Shown here: positions 46,408 through 54,870 of the stretch, piece by piece
Numbering within the stretch: the stretch's first letter is position 1
How the letters are laid out: every line of letters begins with the position of its first letter
Assembly (NCBI RefSeq): GCF_008629675.1
Contig: NZ_VWOX01000001.1
Location: forward strand, 124,001 to 188,000
Reading direction: 5' to 3'
DNA: 64,000 nucleotides
Source of the DNA: Roseiconus nitratireducens
GTDB taxonomy: Bacteria; Planctomycetota; Planctomycetia; Pirellulales; Pirellulaceae
Program-made: the position numbers and the translations under genes
Notes under the pieces: model-generated
Databases searched by the model: none
What the model was told of the DNA's origin: nothing
The model's input: only the letters and a program-made list of their open reading frames with translations

Positions 46408-47426
46408 ATCATTACCCGCCGGTGACCCGAATTGAGATAGTTGTTGGTACGAAGGGCCACCAGGATCATTGCGTCACGCTTACAAATCTCCGGAGCGGTG
46501 CCTAGCCTCAGGTTTAACTCTCGGCACCGTTCGATCATTTCCTGCAGCACTTGGTCGATCGTGTAGGAATATGCGCCCGTCCAATTCGCAACGACCCTCC
46601 GAATCTCACCCCGCCAACGGGAGAGCAGCGCCGCGGCGGTCGGGTTGCGCCGGTGAGCGCGGTCGCAGGAAAAAAGCTTGCGGAGATCTTTATCGAAGAC
46701 ACTCGGATAATCCATTCCGTAATGCTCACGCTTGCGGCGGTAGTGCGTCCGCAGCGTTCGACGGATTTGCGAGACCGGTTCGATGCGTTTACGAGACTGA
46801 ACCTTTGGCTGTTTGCCGGCGATTTCGCCCATGAACTGGTCGACGTAGTGAAGTTTTTCCAGGGCGGGCCAGTTGCGATAGCGGGTTTTCCATCGTGATT
46901 TGGGCGGCAGCCAGACCGCAAAGGTCTCGGCGAAATCCTCCAGCGGGTGCGCCTGGGCGTACCACATGTTCAAATGCAGAACGAAATCGCGGGTCTGCAA
47001 CTTGGGCCGATAGAATTCGGGATAGGGTTCCGAAGCCTTGCCGAACAGTTCCCGGTAGCGGCTTTTGCGGCGAATTTGAAACGCCGTGTCGATCGCGTGC
47101 CCGGCTTCGTGTCGCAGGATTTTCATGCACCACTGCTTCGTGCCGCCTTCGACTTCCAGCAGTTGTTTGCGTTCCAGACGCATCAGCCGCGGGTGGGCCA
47201 GGTAAAAGGGAATCGCGATTCCGGGGATGCCGTCGGGCGAGAACCAATCGTCGCTGAGCCAGCAATGCGGCCGAAATTTTAACCCGCGATCGGCAAGTTC
47301 ACTGTTCAATTGGTCGATTCGCGCTTCCAATGGGGTCTGGCGAATTGAAAGCTTCAGGTCGCAGATCCGCATGTCCAACAGCTGCTCATCCGACAGCGAC
47401 GACAGTTTCGGCGGTTCCTTTGCCAT
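46404..47426 (-). CDS. Putative zinc metallopeptidase (Peptidase_Mx-like)
   Basis: About 340 residues from 'MAKEPPKLSSLSDEQLLDM'. The zinc motif is 'ILRHEAGHAIDTAF' (H-E-x-x-H), and 42 or so residues later 'HPLEDFAETFAVWL' supplies the probable third ligand Glu. This combination matches the putative zinc-binding metallopeptidase family found in planctomycetes and proteobacteria. The rest of the protein is basic, with 'RRTLRTHYRRKREHYGMDYP' near the C-terminus. There is no signal peptide, so it should act in the cytoplasm. The frame's first ATG at 47687 would run across the start of the divergent GTPase. The stop codon overlaps the start of the ATP-grasp gene. Confidence 0.8.
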   Translation of the reverse strand: MAKEPPKLSSLSDEQLLDMRICDLKLSIRQTPLEARIDQLNSELADRGLKFRPHCWLSDDWFSPDGIPGIAIPFYLAHPRLMRLERKQLLEVEGGTKQWCMKILRHEAGHAIDTAFQIRRKSRYRELFGKASEPYPEFYRPKLQTRDFVLHLNMWYAQAHPLEDFAETFAVWLPPKSRWKTRYRNWPALEKLHYVDQFMGEIAGKQPKVQSRKRIEPVSQIRRTLRTHYRRKREHYGMDYPSVFDKDLRKLFSCDRAHRRNPTAAALLSRWRGEIRRVVANWTGAYSYTIDQVLQEMIERCRELNLRLGTAPEICKRDAMILVALRTNNYLNSGHRRVMM

Positions 47427-47521
47427 GGCTGAGAAAAAACGTGCTCTGAATCGACAAACGGGCCGGCCGGTCGCCGGTTCGCAGCGGCGGCCTCCGGCAT
47501 AGTGTATTTCGTCCTCGAGAA

Positions 47522-48850
47522 ATGTCCCCACAACAAGACGATACCTTACCAATTCGATCCCGCGGCGTTGAAGACGAGATGCAGTCCATCCCAACGAAAC
47601 ACCCCCCGACGACGCGCGATGCTCCGGAACGCGACGCATCATCAGCCTCCACAACCAAGCCGGGCGGATTGGGGAAAGATTTTTCAACGGTCAACTTTCC
47701 GTCGGGGGACGGCGGACGGCCGACGCGGTGCGCCGTGATGACCGGTCACGGCCGGGCCGCGGTGGCGGTGATCGACCTTCGGGGGCCCGAGGCCACAAGC
47801 TGCCTGAATTCTCTGTTTCGTCCCGCCCGGCAGCGGCCTTATCGACCGGGCCAGGTTCGCTACGGCGTCTGGACGGGGAACGGAGGCGATCAGGCCGGCG
47901 AATCGGTGGTCATCGTTCCCATTGCGGGCGACCACTTCGAAATCCATTGCCACGGGGGCGACGCCGCCACCGATCGAATCATCGCGGACCTTGCCTCCCT
48001 GGGCGTGCAAGGCGCTCCGGCAGGACCGGATTCGAACTGGGTCGGAAACGATCGCTGGAGCCAGCAGGCCAGTGAGTTATTGATCCGGTGCGTGACCGAT
48101 CGCACCGCTGCGATCGCGATGGACCAGGTGCGGGGCGCACTGTCCGATTGGCGAAAAGAGATGCTTCAGTTGCTTCGCTCCTCGCCAGCGAATGCCACGA
48201 TGGTCGCTGAACATTCGGCGCGGATTGCCGCCGCCGGTCGCATCGGCCAGCGGCTGGATCGGCCCTGGTCGGTGGTGCTTGCCGGGCCACCCAATGTCGG
48301 CAAGAGCAGCCTGATCAATGCGATCGTCGGTTATGACCGCAGCATCATCATGGACCTGCCGGGGACCACCCGTGACGTGCTGGATGCCGACACGGTGGTG
48401 CAGGGCTGGCCATTGCGGTTGCGTGACACGGCGGGCTTGCATGACGCCGCCGAGTCGATTGAACGTCAAGGAATTGAACGGGCCGTTCTCGCCGCCGGCG
48501 AGGCGGACCTGATTGTCATCGTGACGGCGCCTGGCAACGAAACGCTGAGTCAGCAAGCGTCCCAGGCACTCGCTTCGCTGCTCGATCGCGTGCCGATCTT
48601 GACAGTTTTTAACAAGGCCGATCTGGCGAACCCTTCGGCAGACGTTGCGTTGCGGACGGTGGCGACGAGCGGTCAGGGAGTTGATGAGTTGATCGATGCC
48701 ATCTTGGGCCGATTGTTGGCTGACCTGCCGCCGCCGGGCGATCCGGTGCCTGTCAGCGAGGATCAAACCGCTTGGGTCACAGAGGTCGCAGCACTCGGCG
48801 ACGATCCGGACGCGATGATGGATCGACTGTCGCAGCCTGCCACGAGATGA
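47522..48850 (+). CDS. Divergent MnmE/TrmE-like GTPase lacking the C-terminal cysteine motif
   Basis: A GTPase related to MnmE (TrmE), which modifies the wobble uridine of tRNA together with MnmG. Up to 442 residues; an ATG at 47579 is a plausible later start. The N-terminal domain is partly recognisable ('GHGRAAVAVIDLRGPEA', 'HFEIHCHGGDAATDRII'). The G domain is intact: 'VVLAGPPNVGKSSLINAIVG' (G1), 'DLPGTTRDVLDA' (G2), 'DTAGLHDA' (G3), 'VFNKADLA' (G4). The protein ends shortly after the G domain without the C-I-G-K-[FW] tail that carries the essential Cys of MnmE, and the helical domain is shortened. It is therefore probably not a standard tRNA-modifying MnmE. Confidence 0.8.
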   Translation: MSPQQDDTLPIRSRGVEDEMQSIPTKHPPTTRDAPERDASSASTTKPGGLGKDFSTVNFPSGDGGRPTRCAVMTGHGRAAVAVIDLRGPEATSCLNSLFRPARQRPYRPGQVRYGVWTGNGGDQAGESVVIVPIAGDHFEIHCHGGDAATDRIIADLASLGVQGAPAGPDSNWVGNDRWSQQASELLIRCVTDRTAAIAMDQVRGALSDWRKEMLQLLRSSPANATMVAEHSARIAAAGRIGQRLDRPWSVVLAGPPNVGKSSLINAIVGYDRSIIMDLPGTTRDVLDADTVVQGWPLRLRDTAGLHDAAESIERQGIERAVLAAGEADLIVIVTAPGNETLSQQASQALASLLDRVPILTVFNKADLANPSADVALRTVATSGQGVDELIDAILGRLLADLPPPGDPVPVSEDQTAWVTEVAALGDDPDAMMDRLSQPATR

Positions 48851-48902
48851 GGTGACAATCCAGCCCGTCCGTCCTGACACCCTGACGCGTCAAAAAAAAC
48901 GC

Positions 48903-49415
48903 TCACTGCATTGCTTCCATGTCGAGGACGAAGTCGACGGTACCGTCAGCGGGGATCGCCGTCGGCGGCGCGATCATCATCCCCATCACCGCCGTGTTGG
49001 GTGCGGTGGGCGGCGGGTCCGGCTGGAGCCAGCTCTGAATGATCGGTTGGAGCTTGCGTCCGATCCACGGCAGCGTCGCACAGAATCCCGCCGAAGCCGT
49101 CACACAGGTAAGCAGGGCTGCGATTGAGTACTGGTATCCGGTTCTCGGTTTTGGTCGACCACGCACGCAGTCGCTGGTAATCACCGTTCCGTCGGGCCGA
49201 CAATACAGTCGACCGCAAACGTCCCCGTCGCGCTCCGAGATCAGCGACACCACCTGTTTTGTGTTCATTTCCGACAGGTTGTACACACGGCGCGAGCAGG
49301 CGCTGCAGTGACGGACGCGCTCGTCGCCAGACATCGAATCCCAATCCACCGCGCAAGGCGAGGCGATTTGAATCCTGTACGGAAAGTTCGGAAGGCTGGC
49401 GGGCGATTGGGACAT
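48903..49415 (-). CDS. Hypothetical protein with CxxC domain and one membrane helix
   Basis: About 170 residues from 'MSQSPASLPNFPYRIQIASP'. The N-terminal domain reads 'CAVDWDSMSGDERVRHCSAC', then 'RRVYNLSEMNTKQVVSLI' and 'CGRLYCRPDGTVITSDC'. This D-W-x-x-M-x-G-D-x-x-x-R-x-C-x-x-C pattern recurs in many bacterial proteins and most likely forms a small metal- or disulfide-stabilised domain. One helix follows ('SIAALLTCVTASAGFCATL') and then a proline-rich external tail. The function is unknown. The frame is open to 49463, but the later Met is the better start. There are no operon partners; it converges on the GTPase gene. Confidence 0.7.
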   Translation of the reverse strand: MSQSPASLPNFPYRIQIASPCAVDWDSMSGDERVRHCSACSRRVYNLSEMNTKQVVSLISERDGDVCGRLYCRPDGTVITSDCVRGRPKPRTGYQYSIAALLTCVTASAGFCATLPWIGRKLQPIIQSWLQPDPPPTAPNTAVMGMMIAPPTAIPADGTVDFVLDMEAMQ

Positions 49416-49689
49416 CGGAGCGTCTCCGTCATGGGCCGGGTCGTCGTAGCACACCTGCAGCAAAACCGATTCTAAGCTCGCTCGGTTTCAAACTAACGCA
49501 GCAAAATGGGAAAACTTAGGGACTGAATTTGTGTTTTTGGTGAATTGTTGCTTCCCGGTCCGAGGGCGACAGTTTCGGCGTTGGAACCCATGTTTCACGC
49601 TCCCATAGAGTGTTGTGCAGTCTCAATCACTCTCCCTACGCGGCCTCCGGGCGCGTGAACGTGTCTTCTGTCGCCCTATCCATGGTGCT

Positions 49690-52600
49690 TCACTGGACCA
49701 GGGATATTCGCAGGTCATCCAGCAGGATTTTGCCTGCAACCTCACCGGACACCTGGATTTCCACCGTCAGATCCGTGAACGCCGGCGAGCCCGAAGGGAC
49801 TTCGAAGTGGACGGTGAACGGTTGCCAAGTCGTCGATGAGGTCGGAATGACCGAAGCCAATTCTCCTTCCGCGTTGAGCACCCGCAGCGTCACCGCCGGA
49901 GTTTGCTTGCCGACGATGTTGGCGACTCCGGAAAGTTGGTAGGTGTGACCGGCCTGGGCCGGGATTCGCTGTTCCAAACGCCACCTCGTGGACTCTTTCC
50001 CAACGCGTCCGGATCGAATGCTCAGACAGAATTGACCGGAATGGCTATCGGTGCCGGTACGTTGAAACGGAGTTTGGAAACCAGCCGGAATCGCAGCATC
50101 GCCAGCTTCCGGGCGGCTGATTTCCATCTGCCAATACGTCTCCACCGGCAATTCGAATCCCCCGCATAACAGCGGCAGATGCTGCGGCGGTCGTTCGGAC
50201 GAGGTTTCCAAGATTTGAGTGACCGACGCGATCGGAAGCGACGCAATCTGCTGCATGAAGTCGCGCAAGGCCAGAATGGTTTCCATGATCTGCTCGCGCT
50301 CCTGGGCCGAGGGAGTCGATTTGCTTTTTAGGAGCAAACGTTTTGCTTCGTCGCGTCCCAGTTGCGAGAAGTGGGATAGATCACAGGCAGCGTCCAATTG
50401 TCGAGCCGCTTGGATCAACGACAATGCCTGATTCAAGTCGCCGCGGCGTAACGCGTGTTGAGCCAGTCCCAGGTAGGCGATCGCTCGCTGCCGATCGGAC
50501 TTCGCGGTACGAATGGCCGACTGGTACCAACGGTCGGCCTGCTCCATCGAACCGGCGTCCGTGCGGTCGGCCAATTGGGCCGCGCCGATCAAAGCGATCG
50601 CGTCGGCCGGATCGATGGCGATCGCGCGTTGGAAGTGTTCTTCCGCATCATTCCACTGCTGGGCTCGATAGTGACACCAGCCGGCGATGCGATGCGCGCG
50701 CGAGTTGTCGGAATCGTATTGGATCGCTCGCAGAGACCACTGGCGGGCTGGGTCGATTTCCCCGCGCGACATTTCCAAAGCCGCCACGAGTACAGCTTGC
50801 CGCGCGGAATCCGCATCGGTGTCGGGGGCAGAGGGATTGAATGGGGGAAGGCTTTCGGCTGCAGTTCGTGCGAACAGCAGACCGGCCGCCCGGCCCCGGA
50901 CGTCATCCAAACGCACCATCGGGGCATCCAAATCCGCCCCGACATCGAATCCCAATTCGGCGGCGGTCAACAAGGCCTCGGTGGCGGTTGCGGACATCCC
51001 TCGTTCCGCGGCGGTGGCGCCCACGTGCCAATAAACCCAGGGAGACGACGGCGAAATCCGCTGCGCCTGATTGGCGTCTCGCTGACTGAGTCGCAGCAGT
51101 TCGGCAGCCCGGGCTCGATCGTGCTCGGTGGCGCCGGCGTGGTCCCGCAGCAAAACGGCCTGTCGCAGCGCGACCGTCGATCGGTCCGCGAAGCCGAACG
51201 GCGCGTCGGGGCGAATGGCGATGCAGCGGCCGTATTCTGCTCGAGAAAGTTCGTAGTTCTCGATCGCGCTGGCGATCTGGTTGTTTCGTTCGGCGTGTTG
51301 AGCGATCAGAAAGTATGTCTGCCCCAGGGTCAGTCGGAGCCAGAAGTCATCGGCCGCATCATCGGAAACCCTTCGCAGCGTTTCGCGGGCGACGCGCAGA
51401 CAGCGTTGTTGCGGATCATCATCGTCCAACGCCAGGAAAGTTTTGCCATAGCCGTCGAACCAAGACCGGTAATTTGAATCGACACTGGCAATCAGACTGT
51501 AAACCGCCAAAGCCACCCCGTCCGCCGCATTTTGAGGAGGCCCCAATTCGCCGGCGGAAACTCGTTCGCCCTCGCGGACACGAAATGCGGCGATGCTTCC
51601 CAGCCAGTCCGCGGCCTCGCTGGGCCGAAAGGATTGAATCCGGCGGGTCAGCTCCAGTGTCGCGCGGGCCTCACGCGTCCCAGCGTCGGTGGCCAGATAG
51701 CTGCGGATCAGCCGGAGCGGGCTGGGGGCACCCGAATCGGATTCCCCGCCCATCACCTTGACCATCCGGGTCAAATACAAGGAATTCAAAGAGGTCAGAA
51801 CACGGTAGACGTCCCAACGCAGCCGGTCGCGTTGCTGGGGCGACAGATCGTCGTCGGGAAGTTCGTCCCACCACGTGTCGGACTGCCAGAAACCCAATTC
51901 GTCCAGCGATTGTTGCAGCAGCACCGCGGCTTCGGTGTCGCGTCCCAGGAAATCCAGATCCTGTCCCGCCTGACGCAGCGAATTGAATTTTCCCAATCGG
52001 GCGATTCGTTCGTGTTGTGCGGTCCACCGTTCGCGGCGATCTGTCAAAGAAGGCTGGTCAGCGGACTGATCGATCGCGACTCGGATCAACTCCGCGGCGT
52101 CGGCGTAGCGGTTTTCGGCAATCGCGGCGTCGGCCCGGACGCTGGCGGCGTCGGTGGCGGCGACCGCCTTCAGCCGCCTTGCTTCCCGTTGGATCTGCAA
52201 TCGGTTTTCAGAGTCTCGTTGGCGATGCAGCGCGATGGCTTCCCTGCGAGCCATCTCCTGGCGGATCGACAGTCCCGCAACCGTGCCGGCGAACGTCAAC
52301 AGCAAGCCGACCAGAGCCGCGGCGGACAGGGCCGGGTGTTTTCGAGTCCACCGTGAAATGCGTTTCGGAAGGCGGTCGCGAAAGACCGAGATCGGTTCGT
52401 CCGCCAGATAACGTTTGACGTCATCGGCAAGCTGACCGGCCGACGCGTAGCGGTGCAGCGGATCGGTCGCCATCGCTTTCAAAACAATCGCTTGCAGCGG
52501 CTTCGGCACTTGCGAACGCACCGTCGAAGGCGGTGGGAATCGACCGGTGGTGATGCGTTCCAGGGTGGACGACAGATCGTTCTGGCCGACGTGCGGGGGC

Positions 52601-53571
52601 TGTCCGGTCAAGGCATAGTACAGCGTCGCGCCCAGGCAGTAGATGTCAGTCGCGGGGCGAATCTGGTCGGTCTTTCCGGCTGCTTGTTCGGGGCTCATGA
52701 AGCGCGGCGTCCCCATCGCGGCGCCGTGACGAGTCGCGTTGTCGGGCGGCGTCTGTCCGAAATCCTTGCGTGCCGCGGGTGCCGATGCGGGAGCGATTGT
52801 TCCCGGTTCGGCGGCATCCGATTGGTCCTCGGGTTGATCCAGGATCTTTGCCAGTCCCCAGTCGACAACCAGGGTCTGGCCGTAACGTCCGAGCATGATG
52901 TTGGCGGGCTTCAGGTCGCGATGCACGACGCCGCGGCTGTGTGCATAGTCGATGGTCTGGCAGACATCGACGAAGTCGTCCAGGATCGCCCGCAGCGTCG
53001 CGTTGTCGTACCATCCATGGCGGTTCGGGTTGGATGCGTGACCGACCAGGTGGTCGGTCACGACTTGTTCCAGGGTGCGCCCTCGGATGAATTGCATCGC
53101 ATAGTAGGGCCGCCCGTCTTCTGATTGACCGAGCGAATAGATCGGCACCACGCCCGGGTGCTCCAGAAACCCGGTGATCTCCGCTTCGCGGCGGAACCGG
53201 GCCGTGGCGTCCGTGTTCCGCGCCCACTCCGGACGGATCTGTTTGAGGGCGACTTCGCGGCCGAGCTGTCGGTCAAATGCGACCCAAACCTCACCCAAGC
53301 CACCAAGTGCGTGCCGCGATCGGATCTCGAATCGTTCGCTGCCACCGCCTGACGCATTCGATGCGGTGCTTGAGGCGGATGGCTGATCGCTGCTGCCGAA
53401 CAATCCGGACGCCAGGAACGGTCCGTCTTCGGTTTGTTCGAGAGCCGCCAACAGCGACTCCACTTTCTGGCGGAGCCGTTGATCCCCGTCGCAGGCTTCG
53501 GTGAGAAACGCTTCACGCCGATCGGGATCGTCCAGCGAGAGGGCTTCCATCGCGATTTCATCAACGTTCAT
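49690..53571 (-). CDS. Membrane serine/threonine protein kinase with TPR-type sensor domain
   Basis: A Hanks-type kinase of 1293 residues. Residues 85-390 are the kinase domain, with the glycine loop 'ALGGLGEVWVAFD', the ATP lysine K110 in 'EVALKQIRPE', the catalytic loop 'VVHRDLKPANIML' (D219) and 'VVDWGLA' (D237), where the usual DFG Phe is Trp. The activation segment ends 'GTPRFMSPEQAAG'. One transmembrane helix is at about 413-436. The external part has tetratricopeptide-like helical repeats (for example 'YRAQQWNDAEEHFQRAIAID') and a C-terminal beta-sandwich-like module of about 150 residues ('TLRVLNAEGELASVIP', 'DLTVEIQVSGEVAGKILLDD'). Kinases of this size and layout are common in planctomycetes. 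It is 97 bp downstream of the lipid-synthase gene group. Confidence 0.92.
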   Translation of the reverse strand: MNVDEIAMEALSLDDPDRREAFLTEACDGDQRLRQKVESLLAALEQTEDGPFLASGLFGSSDQPSASSTASNASGGGSERFEIRSRHALGGLGEVWVAFDRQLGREVALKQIRPEWARNTDATARFRREAEITGFLEHPGVVPIYSLGQSEDGRPYYAMQFIRGRTLEQVVTDHLVGHASNPNRHGWYDNATLRAILDDFVDVCQTIDYAHSRGVVHRDLKPANIMLGRYGQTLVVDWGLAKILDQPEDQSDAAEPGTIAPASAPAARKDFGQTPPDNATRHGAAMGTPRFMSPEQAAGKTDQIRPATDIYCLGATLYYALTGQPPHVGQNDLSSTLERITTGRFPPPSTVRSQVPKPLQAIVLKAMATDPLHRYASAGQLADDVKRYLADEPISVFRDRLPKRISRWTRKHPALSAAALVGLLLTFAGTVAGLSIRQEMARREAIALHRQRDSENRLQIQREARRLKAVAATDAASVRADAAIAENRYADAAELIRVAIDQSADQPSLTDRRERWTAQHERIARLGKFNSLRQAGQDLDFLGRDTEAAVLLQQSLDELGFWQSDTWWDELPDDDLSPQQRDRLRWDVYRVLTSLNSLYLTRMVKVMGGESDSGAPSPLRLIRSYLATDAGTREARATLELTRRIQSFRPSEAADWLGSIAAFRVREGERVSAGELGPPQNAADGVALAVYSLIASVDSNYRSWFDGYGKTFLALDDDDPQQRCLRVARETLRRVSDDAADDFWLRLTLGQTYFLIAQHAERNNQIASAIENYELSRAEYGRCIAIRPDAPFGFADRSTVALRQAVLLRDHAGATEHDRARAAELLRLSQRDANQAQRISPSSPWVYWHVGATAAERGMSATATEALLTAAELGFDVGADLDAPMVRLDDVRGRAAGLLFARTAAESLPPFNPSAPDTDADSARQAVLVAALEMSRGEIDPARQWSLRAIQYDSDNSRAHRIAGWCHYRAQQWNDAEEHFQRAIAIDPADAIALIGAAQLADRTDAGSMEQADRWYQSAIRTAKSDRQRAIAYLGLAQHALRRGDLNQALSLIQAARQLDAACDLSHFSQLGRDEAKRLLLKSKSTPSAQEREQIMETILALRDFMQQIASLPIASVTQILETSSERPPQHLPLLCGGFELPVETYWQMEISRPEAGDAAIPAGFQTPFQRTGTDSHSGQFCLSIRSGRVGKESTRWRLEQRIPAQAGHTYQLSGVANIVGKQTPAVTLRVLNAEGELASVIPTSSTTWQPFTVHFEVPSGSPAFTDLTVEIQVSGEVAGKILLDDLRISLVQ

Positions 53572-53667
53572 GCCGCAAGCTTACCAATGCCCGGGCGTTC
53601 GCGGCGACGGCAACCCGCGACGGGTCGCGGGCGGAAGTTCGCGGTTGCTGCGACGGGGCATCGTGGC

Positions 53668-54870
53668 TCAATCGCTCGATGATGCGCCAGCCAGACTGCC
53701 AAAGCGGTCCAGGATTTCCGTCAGACTGACCGTCGGCTTGTCTTCCTCGGTTTGACTCAGCCGTCTTAGTGTGTCCGTGGAAAGGATTCCCGCCGAGCGA
53801 AAGTGGATGCCGCTGACAACGGGGTCGGCCGGGTACATGCCCATCAGCACGGTCTTGTTGAACTGCACATCGGCGGAAATGGTGGGCAAGCCCGCGTTCA
53901 GTTGCAGTCCGTCCGTTTCCAAGCGATGCAGATTCGCGCGGTCATCACTGGTGACGAACACTTGGACTTCGGGATTGTCGGCGGTGCAAGTCGGCGTCAA
54001 ATGCAGCAGCAGAAGTTCCGTGGTCGTGATGGGACGGTCGGCCTCCCCGCTGATCGTCGGGTCCGTCTTGACGAAGGTGAACGCCAAAGCGAGCGTGCGT
54101 CCCAGGATCTCGTCTTCGTTGACGTCGTCTCGATCCGCACCGACGATGCCCAGGGCGCGGAAGCGGCCGATTGCTGTTTCGATCATCGGCTCGGCCGGAA
54201 CCGTCAGCCCCGGACGGTCCAGTTCAAAAAACGCCGCCTGGCAGTCGGTTCCAAAGTAGGGCCGATTCTCCGTGTCGTAATACAGCATCGGCTGGACGGC
54301 CAATCGGTGGTCGTCAAAGTACTGAATCACTTGGCCACGCGTGACGGCCGGCAATTCTCTGGGGCCCGAATCATCGTATTCCAAGCCGATGGTCAGCACG
54401 GACAGACGGCCCAAGGTTCCGCCTTGACCGGATTCCGGTTTGACCAGTGGCGGCGCGACGGCGATCCCCGGCACCAACAACCGGCAAGTCCGATCGATGG
54501 CGTTCGAATAGGCGGTGCGTACCTCGCTGTTCGCGTAGGGGAACTTGGACAGGATCGTGATTTCATCGCGGCTCGGTGTGGCGCCAATGGCGCCGATCCG
54601 CAGGGTCAGGTCACGCTGCAACGAAGCCTTGTTTTTGGTCTTGGATTCGGCTTGACGACGTTCTTCCAATTCTCGGAACGATCCCAGCGTGGTCTCTTCC
54701 AACGCTTTTCTTTTCGCCGCCGCCTCCGGATCACTGAACTCGTTGACCAACAACGACCGCGATGTTTGTTTCACATCCGGTGCCGTGTTTCGGATTCGAT
54801 GGATGGCCAGGTACACGACCAGGACGATCAGAATCAGAATCGTGGCGGGTTTCAAAAAGTTTTGGTCCAT
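53668..54870 (-). CDS. Membrane-anchored hypothetical protein of the synthase cluster
   Basis: A 400-residue protein with one N-terminal helix ('FLKPATILILIVLVVYLAIH'), a coiled-coil-like charged segment ('KRKALEETTLGSFRELEERR') and a long soluble domain. The soluble part contains 'GDV'-free beta-rich stretches such as 'GRLSVLTIGLEYDDSGPREL' and 'EILGRTLALAFTFVKTDPTI'; I recognise no family. The start codon overlaps the stop codon of the upstream acyltransferase gene (TGATG), so the two are translationally coupled and probably act together. An exported or periplasmic role is suggested by the anchor. The C-terminus 'EILDRFGSLAGASSSD' is unremarkable. Confidence 0.7.
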   Translation of the reverse strand: MDQNFLKPATILILIVLVVYLAIHRIRNTAPDVKQTSRSLLVNEFSDPEAAAKRKALEETTLGSFRELEERRQAESKTKNKASLQRDLTLRIGAIGATPSRDEITILSKFPYANSEVRTAYSNAIDRTCRLLVPGIAVAPPLVKPESGQGGTLGRLSVLTIGLEYDDSGPRELPAVTRGQVIQYFDDHRLAVQPMLYYDTENRPYFGTDCQAAFFELDRPGLTVPAEPMIETAIGRFRALGIVGADRDDVNEDEILGRTLALAFTFVKTDPTISGEADRPITTTELLLLHLTPTCTADNPEVQVFVTSDDRANLHRLETDGLQLNAGLPTISADVQFNKTVLMGMYPADPVVSGIHFRSAGILSTDTLRRLSQTEEDKPTVSLTEILDRFGSLAGASSSD

